A stretch of DNA of 13,832 nucleotides from Candidatus Undinarchaeales archaeon (GTDB lineage Archaea > SpSt-1190 > JASMDC01), in assembly GCA_030753015.1 (NCBI GenBank), contig JASMDC010000031.1:1-13832 (forward strand). The letters run 5' to 3'. Below are positions 1 to 5,400 of this stretch, one piece after another. Both the position numbers and the translations under genes were made by a program. The number at the start of each line of letters is the position of its first letter. The stretch's first letter is position 1. The notes beneath the pieces are model-generated. The model made no database searches, had not been told where the DNA came from, and saw only the letters and a program-made list of their open reading frames with translations.

Positions 1-53
1 ATACATTCTGCCCGATGTTCATCATCGAGAGCCTGTGCTACAAGCTACCCTAA
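1..53 (+). CDS. 3' end of an unidentified gene (partial)
   Basis: Reading from base 3, sixteen codons run to a TAA at 51-53 and encode TFCPMFIIESLCYKLP. Fourteen of the sixteen codons end in G or C, which matches the codon use of the clear genes here and is the main reason to call it coding. The other two plus frames are less convincing; one of them stays open a little further, to a TGA at 68-70. The start lies outside the window and the fragment is too short to assign to a family. It converges with argS across about 120 bases. Confidence 0.45.
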   Translation, partial: TFCPMFIIESLCYKLP

Positions 54-171
54 GGGCGTCCTTTTTCTGAGATCGCTCGACAGAACAGTAATCCGTGGTT
101 GGTAGTTTTACCAGTAGATTAGAGGGTCACTTGACTATGGGACTAGTCTACAACGATCATTCTCCAGCGTC
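54..171. other. Non-coding spacer between convergent genes
   Basis: This stretch lies between the TAA of the left-edge gene and the stop of argS. It is poorer in GC than its surroundings and has no convincing reading frame. I checked it for a tRNA and found neither a T-loop motif nor a cloverleaf. It holds a T-run at 62-66, a weak 5-bp hairpin (TGGTA/TACCA at 100-113) and an 8-bp palindrome GACTAGTC at 141-148. None of these is strong enough to name as a site. Confidence 0.5.
59..68 (+). terminator. Possible T-run terminator of the left-edge gene
   Basis: Five consecutive T, then CT, lie 8 to 15 bases after the TAA at 51-53. Archaeal RNA polymerase commonly stops at short T-tracts without a hairpin, so the position fits. 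A run of five is short and the call rests on position alone. Confidence 0.3.
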
Positions 172-2013
172 CTACATCTTCCGCAGCGCCTCGATGCCCA
201 GCAGCTCCAGGGCGTTGCGACAGGTGATGCGGAAGGCGTCCACCAGGGCGAGGCGTGCGTCCTGTACGTCCTCTTCTGCCTTGAGCACCGGCGCGTCGCG
301 ATAGAAGTCGTTGAACACCGATGCCAGGTGGTAGGCGTAGTTGGCCAAAGCATGGGGTTTTACCTCTTCAGCCGCCCGTCGTGCCTCGTCCGGGAACCGC
401 GCTATGGTCTTGACCAGAGTGAGCTCGGCAGGCTCGGTGAGCTTAGTAAGGTCGGGAAGACCGGGAGTGGCCTTCTCAAGGATGCGGCAGGCGCGTGCGT
501 GCGCGTACTGGATGTAAGGGGCGGTCTCGCCATCGAAGTCAAGCACGTCCTCCCACCGGAACACGATCTGCTTCTCGGGGAACGTGCGCACCAGGGCGTA
601 CCGAACCGCGCCTATTGCCACGGCCCGCGCGACCTGGTCCTTGAACAGGTCGTCCTCGTCCGGATTGCGCTTCTCGACCTCCTCCCTGGCCCGCTTCACA
701 GCTTCGTCGAGCACTGTGTCAGCGTCGAACCCGATCCACGTGCCCTCGCGTCCTGAGAACTTCCCCTCGGGGAGCGTGACGTGCTCGTAGGAGAGGTGGT
801 GGGAGTTGGCGAACTCCTTCTCGTGTCCAAGGGCCTTGAGCGCGTGGTACACGACCTGCTGCGGATACTTTTGCTCCATCCCGATGACGTTGACCACGAT
901 CTCGGCATGGCGCTGCTCCCATGGCTCGCCCTTCATGGCGGTCGTATACAGGTGCCGAGCATCGGGGCGGATGCCGAACTCGGTGACAGGCATGTTCGCT
1001 TCCATGAGGCCGAACTTCCACAACTGGAACGCGATGTCCTTGGCTGTGTACACCGCGGTGCCGTCAGAGCGTATGAGCACCTTGTCGTCCATCCCGTACT
1101 TGCCGAGTCGGAGCACCCATGTACCGGCACGCTCACCCTCATCATCGAGTTCTGCGATACCCGTCGACTTCAGCCGCTCGATGGCCTCGTCGAGGAGCTT
1201 GGCATGGACGATATCACTCTCGTACACCAAGAGGTCGTACAGGATGCCTAGACGGTAGGCGGTGATGAGCTGAGCCTTGACACAGTCGGTGCAGATTTCC
1301 CGGGCCCGGTCGAACACTCCTTCCTCGCCATCCTCGATGCCCTTAATGATGGCCGCGATCTCCTTCTCCACCTTCGGATTCAGCTTCTTGTTCACATCGA
1401 CGTAGAGCTTACCGAGGAACTGGTCGTACTTCTCGTCCCCGGCGTCCACGTCCTTGTTGATGATTCCCCAGATGGTGGTGGCCACCTGTTTGCCCAGGTC
1501 GTCGATGTAGTTGAGCACCTGGACGTCGTAGCCCACGCCCGTCATGAGCCTCGCCATGCAGTCGCCCATCACAGCGTTGCGTGCATGGCCCATGTGCCAG
1601 GGCTTGTTGGGATTCACCGATGTGTGCTCCACAATGACACGACGACCTTCACCGATATGCCAGGAACCGTAACCATCGTCCGTGGACTCCACGCGCTCGA
1701 GCGTCTCCTTCACAAAGACCTTCTCGTCCACGCGGAAGTTGACGAACCCGGCGCCTGCCACCTCGACCTTGGCCACGTAATGACGCTTGGACGGGAAGAG
1801 GGCGGTGATCTCCTCAGCGATGGCCCGGGGGGCCTTCTTGAGGGGCTTGGCGAGCGAGAACGCCACCGTGCACGAGAGGTCGCCGAGCTTTGGATCCGGT
1901 GGATCCTGCACCATTGTCTCCACCTCGGGCCGCTCCTTGAGCTCGAATCCTTGCAGTGCCTTCTCGAGCCCGCGAACGACTTCCTGCCGGAACCTGAACC
2001 AGACGCTTCCCAT
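172..2013 (-). CDS. argS: Arginyl-tRNA synthetase
   Basis: Class I aminoacyl-tRNA synthetase that charges tRNA-Arg with arginine in the cytoplasm; 613 residues, normal for the family. The order is an N-terminal ArgS-specific domain (about residues 5-100), then the Rossmann catalytic core with NPNKPWHMGHARNAV, whose HMGH at 140-143 is the HIGH signature. YIDDLGKQ at 169-176 matches the usual YINDxGxQ. The second signature is KFSGREG at 418-424 in place of KMSxRxG, a departure ArgS tolerates. A DALR-type anticodon-binding domain fills the last 120 residues or so and ends in LGIEALRKM. The ATG at 2013 lies about 25 bases from the AT-rich box at 2032-2043, so the message is probably leaderless. 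It diverges from tmk. The identification is firm. Confidence 0.96.
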   Translation of the reverse strand: MGSVWFRFRQEVVRGLEKALQGFELKERPEVETMVQDPPDPKLGDLSCTVAFSLAKPLKKAPRAIAEEITALFPSKRHYVAKVEVAGAGFVNFRVDEKVFVKETLERVESTDDGYGSWHIGEGRRVIVEHTSVNPNKPWHMGHARNAVMGDCMARLMTGVGYDVQVLNYIDDLGKQVATTIWGIINKDVDAGDEKYDQFLGKLYVDVNKKLNPKVEKEIAAIIKGIEDGEEGVFDRAREICTDCVKAQLITAYRLGILYDLLVYESDIVHAKLLDEAIERLKSTGIAELDDEGERAGTWVLRLGKYGMDDKVLIRSDGTAVYTAKDIAFQLWKFGLMEANMPVTEFGIRPDARHLYTTAMKGEPWEQRHAEIVVNVIGMEQKYPQQVVYHALKALGHEKEFANSHHLSYEHVTLPEGKFSGREGTWIGFDADTVLDEAVKRAREEVEKRNPDEDDLFKDQVARAVAIGAVRYALVRTFPEKQIVFRWEDVLDFDGETAPYIQYAHARACRILEKATPGLPDLTKLTEPAELTLVKTIARFPDEARRAAEEVKPHALANYAYHLASVFNDFYRDAPVLKAEEDVQDARLALVDAFRITCRNALELLGIEALRKM

Positions 2014-2031
2014 CGCATCCGATACCCCGCG

Positions 2032-2043
2032 TTAATCTTTTAA
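2032..2043. promoter_or_regulatory. Shared divergent TATA-like box, argS/tmk
   Basis: TTAATCTTTTAA is the only AT-rich element in the 54-base spacer. Its centre is about 24 bases from the argS ATG (minus) and about 30 from the tmk ATG (plus), the usual spacing for archaeal TATA boxes driving leaderless or near-leaderless messages. It is nearly symmetric (TTAA at both ends), so it could be read in both directions. No Shine-Dalgarno site precedes either start. That one box serves both genes is inferred. Confidence 0.55.
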
Positions 2044-2067
2044 TGTTACTCCCATAAGCCGGAATCG

Positions 2068-2799
2068 ATGCCGGGTTTCTTCATCTCGTTCGAGGGCGCG
2101 ACGGGTGTGGGGAAGACCACTATGGCGACCCGGCTTTGCGATACTCTCAAGGAGCGCGGCCACGACGTACTGGTGGTCCCCGAGTTCTCGGACTCGCTCA
2201 TCGGGCGCTCGATCCACGAGAGCCTAACACGCGACCCGTTCCTTCGGCTTCCGCCCCTGTCCGAGACCCTGCTGGTCACGGCCGACCGGGCGTTCTTCAC
2301 CGAGCGCGTGATCGTCCCCGCCCTTAAGCAGGGTAAGGTGGTGATCAAGGACAGGTACTACGACTCGACATACGTGTACCAGCCCTATAGGTTCGTGGAG
2401 GATGGATACCACACGAACAAGGAGCAGGTGTTCAAGTGGCTGGATGCGTTCCATGAATTCTTTGTCATCCGACCTAACATCACGTTCCTCCTGCAGGCCG
2501 GGCCCGAGGACGCCCTGAAGCGACAGGCCCTGAACAAGGGCTGGCGCATCACCAGCGAGGATGTGCGCATGGCCGAGGAGACGGCCAAGATCTACGAGGA
2601 CCTAGTCTCGCGGGATCCTGCACGGTTCATCCGCATAGATTCCTATGTGACCACGATCGACGCCGTGGCCGAGAAGGTGCTGCAAAAGACCTTGGACGTG
2701 ATGGGGAAGGACCACCACATCCACGCCCCTGACCTCTTCAAGGAGGATCTCTCCCAGAAGACGTTGGCCGACTTCGGGAACGGGAAGCCGCAGGTCTAA
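2068..2799 (+). CDS. tmk: Thymidylate kinase (dTMP kinase)
   Basis: P-loop nucleoside monophosphate kinase that phosphorylates dTMP to dTDP with ATP for DNA synthesis. The Walker A loop is GATGVGKTT at residues 10-18, right after the first strand (FFISFE). The family DRY signature is at 95-97 in KDRYYDSTYVYQ, matching the thymidylate kinase pattern DRYxxSxxAYQ. A lid-like basic stretch (KRQALNKGWR, 151-160) follows the strand ITFLLQA. At 243 residues it is longer than typical archaeal Tmk (about 200); the extra part is a charged C-terminal tail from about residue 210 with no known motif. It reads away from argS and starts about 30 bases after the shared AT-rich box. Another nucleoside monophosphate kinase of the Tmk superfamily is possible but less likely. 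Confidence 0.88.
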   Translation: MPGFFISFEGATGVGKTTMATRLCDTLKERGHDVLVVPEFSDSLIGRSIHESLTRDPFLRLPPLSETLLVTADRAFFTERVIVPALKQGKVVIKDRYYDSTYVYQPYRFVEDGYHTNKEQVFKWLDAFHEFFVIRPNITFLLQAGPEDALKRQALNKGWRITSEDVRMAEETAKIYEDLVSRDPARFIRIDSYVTTIDAVAEKVLQKTLDVMGKDHHIHAPDLFKEDLSQKTLADFGNGKPQV

Positions 2800-2856
2800 C
2801 CGGTCGACCGCTCACCACGACTCAACGTGCAGCCGCTACCGGCCGCGGGCCCAAAA

Positions 2857-2866
2857 CCAATAAATA
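2857..2866 (+). promoter_or_regulatory. TATA-like box for the 84-residue gene
   Basis: CCAATAAATA stands out in a GC-rich spacer. Its centre is about 27 bases before the ATG at 2889, which predicts a leaderless or near-leaderless message. No Shine-Dalgarno site precedes that ATG, in agreement. Confidence 0.55.
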
Positions 2867-2888
2867 CCTGTCGGGAAACCATAAGAGC

Positions 2889-3143
2889 ATGTCCGCCTGC
2901 CCGCCGATCACGATTGCGGTCACGGGGGACCCGAAGACGCTGTTCGAGCGCATCCGTAAGCATCTCACCGCCTACGGCATCGAGCTCTCGGGCGATACCG
3001 GGCACGGGGCCTTCGAGGGTAAGGGTATTGCCGGCGAGTACACCGTCACCGACAACGTCGTGACGGTCACCGTCACCAAGAAACCTCCTCTCGTCCCCTG
3101 CAGCATGGTCGAGCGCGAGCTACGGAAGCTGTTCGAGTATTAA
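2889..3143 (+). CDS. Small conserved-looking protein, unknown function
   Basis: Eighty-four residues, soluble, with no signal peptide or membrane segment. I do not recognise the family with confidence. The layout reads as a short strand (ITIAV), a helix (PKTLFERIRKHLTAYGIE), a glycine-rich turn (GHGAFEGKGIAGEY), two strands (YTVTDNVVTVTVTKKP) and a C-terminal helix (SMVERELRKLFEY). The G-x-G-I-x-G followed by V-x-D-x-V-x-V resembles the small polyhydroxyalkanoate granule-associated family (PF09650), but this is a memory of pattern, not a match. Cysteines sit at 4 and 71. It has its own TATA-like box 27 bases upstream, and its codons are GC-ending like those of its neighbours, so it is very probably real. 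It lies between tmk and a small membrane protein, which gives no functional hint. Confidence 0.72.
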   Translation: MSACPPITIAVTGDPKTLFERIRKHLTAYGIELSGDTGHGAFEGKGIAGEYTVTDNVVTVTVTKKPPLVPCSMVERELRKLFEY

Positions 3144-3170
3144 TGGCCACCGCCCACCCCGCCGATACAT

Positions 3171-3180
3171 TCTTAATACT
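3171..3180 (+). promoter_or_regulatory. TATA-like box for the 127-residue gene
   Basis: TCTTAATACT is centred about 27 bases before the ATG at 3202 in a spacer that is otherwise GC-rich. The spacing favours the first ATG (3202) over the in-frame ATG at 3223. Confidence 0.5.
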
Positions 3181-3201
3181 TCCGCCGCCCACTCCCAAGC
3201 G

Positions 3202-3585
3202 ATGGACGAGGAGCAGCCAGCGATGGACAAGGAAGCGCTCATCAAGCTCGCGGTCGCAGTGGCGGGCATCCTCCTCGTGCTGGTGGCCTCGGCGTGGCTC
3301 AATCCCGTGGAGGAGCCGGGGATCGAGGTCGTTGACCTGCAGCGCACAGGCTCGAAGGTGTTCTTCACGGTGCGCTGGTCCAACGTCCACGCTCAGGACC
3401 ATGTCCTCACAGTGTCAATCTTCCAGGATGGGAAGCGACTTATTGACCCCTCAACGTACCACATCCCGGGGAAAGCGAAGGGGGAGAAGGTGTTCTCGTT
3501 CACCGTGGACGGTGAGGCCACCTTCCGCATCGCCATCACCGATATCGGTGGTTCACCCCTGAAAGAGGTCGTTCGGCGCAAGTGA
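3202..3585 (+). CDS. Single-pass membrane protein with outer beta domain, unknown
   Basis: One hundred and twenty-seven residues. After a short charged start (MDEEQPAMDKEALIK) comes one hydrophobic segment at about 16-33 (LAVAVAGILLVLVASAWL), then about 90 residues rich in alternating hydrophobic and polar positions (VFFTVRWSNV, HVLTVSIF, VFSFTVDGEATFRIAITD). That pattern suggests an immunoglobulin-like or similar beta-sandwich held outside the membrane by an uncleaved N-terminal anchor. There is no lipobox cysteine. A second ATG at 3223 would remove seven residues; the first is preferred for its TATA spacing. It lies upstream of sepF and the prepilin peptidase, so an envelope role is plausible, but no family is recognised. 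It has no class III (type IV pilin) signal, so it is probably not a pilin. Confidence 0.75.
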   Translation: MDEEQPAMDKEALIKLAVAVAGILLVLVASAWLNPVEEPGIEVVDLQRTGSKVFFTVRWSNVHAQDHVLTVSIFQDGKRLIDPSTYHIPGKAKGEKVFSFTVDGEATFRIAITDIGGSPLKEVVRRK

Positions 3586-3610
3586 TCACGCGCGGTCTCC
3601 CGGTGGATGA

Positions 3611-3621
3611 ATCTTTATAAA
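3611..3621 (+). promoter_or_regulatory. TATA box of sepF
   Basis: ATCTTTATAAA is the best TATA box in the window. Its centre at about 3617 predicts a transcript start near 3643, leaving a leader of some 25 bases that contains the Shine-Dalgarno site at 3655-3659. Confidence 0.65.
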
Positions 3622-3654
3622 CGATCATTGCATATCTCCCAATACCACCCCCGT

Positions 3655-3659
3655 GGAGG
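3655..3659 (+). promoter_or_regulatory. Shine-Dalgarno site that fixes the sepF start
   Basis: GGAGG lies 8 bases before the ATG at 3668. An in-frame GTG at 3653 overlaps this site, so starting there would leave the site unused and add five residues (MEADI) ahead of the membrane-binding helix. Confidence 0.65.
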
Positions 3660-3667
3660 CAGACATA

Positions 3668-4027
3668 ATGGAGAAGCTCTTCGATAAGATCAAGGAATTC
3701 CTCTCGAGCAAGAAAGGTAGCTTCCGGGAGGAGCTCCCCATGGATCTCCCTGAACTGCAGCTCGCAGGCGATCCGGACCACAACCGGGCCACTATGACCG
3801 TACACTCGCTCGAGGAGCTGAAGGATACATACAACATCCTCAACGAGTACCGTGGCGACAAGATCGTGCTCATCAAGCTCGGGAAGGACATGCGGAAGAA
3901 CACATTCGCGATGAAGAAGGCCATCGACAGCTTCAAGCTGACGTGCGGCACTCGCAACGGAAGGGTCGCCGGTCTGGACGACCGCTGGCTCATCCTCCTC
4001 CCCAACGGTATCAGCATCGAGAACTAG
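3668..4027 (+). CDS. sepF: Cell division protein SepF (archaeal type)
   Basis: SepF anchors the FtsZ ring to the inner face of the membrane in many archaea and in Gram-positive bacteria. From the ATG at 3668 the protein has 119 residues. Residues 1-13 (MEKLFDKIKEFLS) form an amphipathic helix, the expected membrane-targeting segment, and a short linker follows. The SepF core covers about 40-117: strand ATMTVHSLEELKD, helix, strand KIVLIKLGKDM, a helix FAMKKAIDSFKL, and the closing VAGLDDRWLILLPNGISIE, which matches the family's G-rich turn and last strands. I chose 3668 over the GTG at 3653 for the perfect Shine-Dalgarno spacing and because it puts the helix at the N-terminus. It has its own TATA box. 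No ftsZ lies in the window. A hairpin follows the stop. Confidence 0.9.
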   Translation: MEKLFDKIKEFLSSKKGSFREELPMDLPELQLAGDPDHNRATMTVHSLEELKDTYNILNEYRGDKIVLIKLGKDMRKNTFAMKKAIDSFKLTCGTRNGRVAGLDDRWLILLPNGISIEN

Positions 4028-4068
4028 GTGTGCATGGGGGGCGCTCCGAGCGCCCCCCGCCCACACAC
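4028..4068 (+). terminator. Perfect GC-rich hairpin just after sepF
   Basis: GGGGGGCGCT (4036-4045) and AGCGCCCCCC (4049-4058) pair over ten bases around a 3-base loop. An outer GTGTG/CACAC (4028-4032 with about 4063-4068) can extend the stem. It starts directly after the sepF TAG. There is no T-run after it, so it is not a bacterial-type intrinsic terminator, and archaeal termination usually needs T-tracts. It could protect the 3' end of the message or slow the polymerase. The structure is plain in the sequence; the role is inferred. Confidence 0.5.
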
Positions 4069-4082
4069 GCTCGGGCACATAT

Positions 4083-4092
4083 CCTTTTAAAG
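4083..4092 (+). promoter_or_regulatory. TATA-like box of the prepilin peptidase gene
   Basis: CCTTTTAAAG is centred about 43 bases before the ATG at 4131. A transcript start near 4113 would leave a leader of about 17 bases with GGAG at 4118-4121, nine bases before the ATG. Unlike argS and the small genes, this gene therefore probably uses a ribosome binding site. Confidence 0.5.
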
Positions 4093-4130
4093 CCTGAACC
4101 TCCTTTCCCTCACATCTGGAGCTACTCCTC

Positions 4131-5396
4131 ATGATAGGGTTCGTGCTCGCGGCAATCGCACTGGGAGGGTGCCTTTTCGCCACTTGGTCCGATATAAAGA
4201 CCAAGGAGATCCCCAACGAGCTCAACCTTCTCCTCATTCTGGCGGGCATCTACATCCGTACCTACCACGTCATCAACACCGGAGATCATGAGTTCATCAC
4301 CACGCCGCTCGTCGTTGCTCTTCTTTACTTCCTGGGCTCGGCGGTGCTCTACTATAGCTGCCAGTGGGGCGGCGGGGACGTCAAGCTCCTCATCGCTATC
4401 GGGTGCCTGCTGGGTACCTTCCCCCAGGAGTTCTTCCATCTGCAGGACTATCTGGGATTCGAGATCCTGCCGGGGGCAGCAGCTGCCGGAATCCCCAAGG
4501 TCGCCGGTAATCCCCAATGCCTGGCACCGTGCATCGATCCACCCTGGCCGTTCTGGACCACCATGCTCTTCAACATCATGTTCGTCGGGGCCGTGTACGG
4601 CCTCATGGCCGCTCTGTACCTCGGGTTACGCAATCCCAAGGCCATCACCGAGCTGAAGCGGACTGTGCGCCGTGACGAGAAGGAGCTTGTCGTGGTGCTG
4701 GTCGGTTGTGCGATATTCATCCTGCTGGTGGGCTACGGTCTCACGAACACGATCGATCTGTCCTACTTGGCCCGATCCTGGCCACTGTACATACAGTTCG
4801 CTTTCATGTGGTTCCTTATCAAGTTCGCCCACATAATCCAGGATGTCACCATGAAGCGTGAGGTCCCGGTGGACGAGCTGCAGGAGGAGGACTGGATCGA
4901 TGAGGACGTAATCGTGGACGAGCCCGTGTTCGCCTGGGGGGAGATCCCCGGGAAGGCGGCGGAGGCCGCGCTCCTCGACCATCTACGGATGCTGGAGGGG
5001 GTGGAGCTCGCGGGCAAGGCCACCGTGAAGAAGAAGGACGATATCATCACCATTGAGGCCAAGGGACGGAAGCTCACCCTCACGCTGGAGGACAAGGGTG
5101 GGAAGGCGGTCCTCCGCGAGAAGAGATCCGTGCTCGCCGAGTACGTGGTCCGCGAGGAGGACGACGACCGCTCGGTCGTGACCCTTCCCGACCGAGAGGT
5201 AGCATCTACCTGGGACCCGGGCGTCTCCCAGGAGCAGATCGACGAGATCGTGCGCTTGGCCAAGGAAGGCCGGTTCAAGGACACAATCCGTATCAAGGAA
5301 GGCGTGCCGTTCGCTCCCGTGTTCCCCCTGGCAGTGCTGGTGAGCCTGGTATTCGGAGACGTTATCTTTTTGATTATACTGCGGTATTCTATCTAA
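4131..5396 (+). CDS. Type IV prepilin peptidase (A24) with long soluble insert
   Basis: Membrane aspartyl protease that removes the short leader of archaeal pilins, archaellins and related proteins at the inner face of the membrane. The two catalytic aspartates are in the expected places: D21 in SDIKTKEIPN after the first membrane segment and D83 in GGGDVKLL (the GxGD motif). Hydrophobic segments fall near 2-19, 31-48, 58-76, 84-96, 141-165, 186-205, 216-237 and 396-417. The last one, with PFAPVFPLAVLVSLVFGD, resembles the C-terminal element of archaeal A24 enzymes. The loop at about 98-140 holds C130 and C134. The oddity is residues 240-395: about 155 mostly charged, soluble residues before the last segment, making 421 residues where about 230-350 is usual. 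No pilin gene lies nearby. arcS begins 4 bases after its stop. Confidence 0.88.
   Translation: MIGFVLAAIALGGCLFATWSDIKTKEIPNELNLLLILAGIYIRTYHVINTGDHEFITTPLVVALLYFLGSAVLYYSCQWGGGDVKLLIAIGCLLGTFPQEFFHLQDYLGFEILPGAAAAGIPKVAGNPQCLAPCIDPPWPFWTTMLFNIMFVGAVYGLMAALYLGLRNPKAITELKRTVRRDEKELVVVLVGCAIFILLVGYGLTNTIDLSYLARSWPLYIQFAFMWFLIKFAHIIQDVTMKREVPVDELQEEDWIDEDVIVDEPVFAWGEIPGKAAEAALLDHLRMLEGVELAGKATVKKKDDIITIEAKGRKLTLTLEDKGGKAVLREKRSVLAEYVVREEDDDRSVVTLPDREVASTWDPGVSQEQIDEIVRLAKEGRFKDTIRIKEGVPFAPVFPLAVLVSLVFGDVIFLIILRYSI
5366..5379 (+). promoter_or_regulatory. Possible arcS promoter inside the preceding gene
   Basis: CTTTTTGATTATAC lies in the last codons of the prepilin peptidase gene, encoding the end of its last membrane segment. 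The TGATTATAC part is centred about 26 bases before the arcS ATG at 5401. No Shine-Dalgarno site precedes that ATG, so a leaderless arcS message from this box is plausible. Hydrophobic codons (Ile, Phe, Leu) are AT-rich anyway, so the match may be chance. Confidence 0.4.
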
Positions 5397-5400
5397 CGTC

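Noticed and set aside
71-171. Possible tRNA or small RNA in the left spacer
   Set aside because: There is no T-loop or acceptor-stem pairing, and the only hairpin (100-113) has a 5-bp stem, which chance can explain.
3653-3667. GTG at 3653 as the sepF start
   Set aside because: It overlaps the Shine-Dalgarno site of the ATG at 3668 and would place five residues ahead of the amphipathic membrane-binding helix.
3536-4249. Long minus-strand open frame opposite sepF and its neighbours
   Set aside because: It runs antisense to sepF, the end of the membrane-protein gene and the peptidase start, contains no recognisable domain, and is of the kind expected in GC-rich coding DNA.
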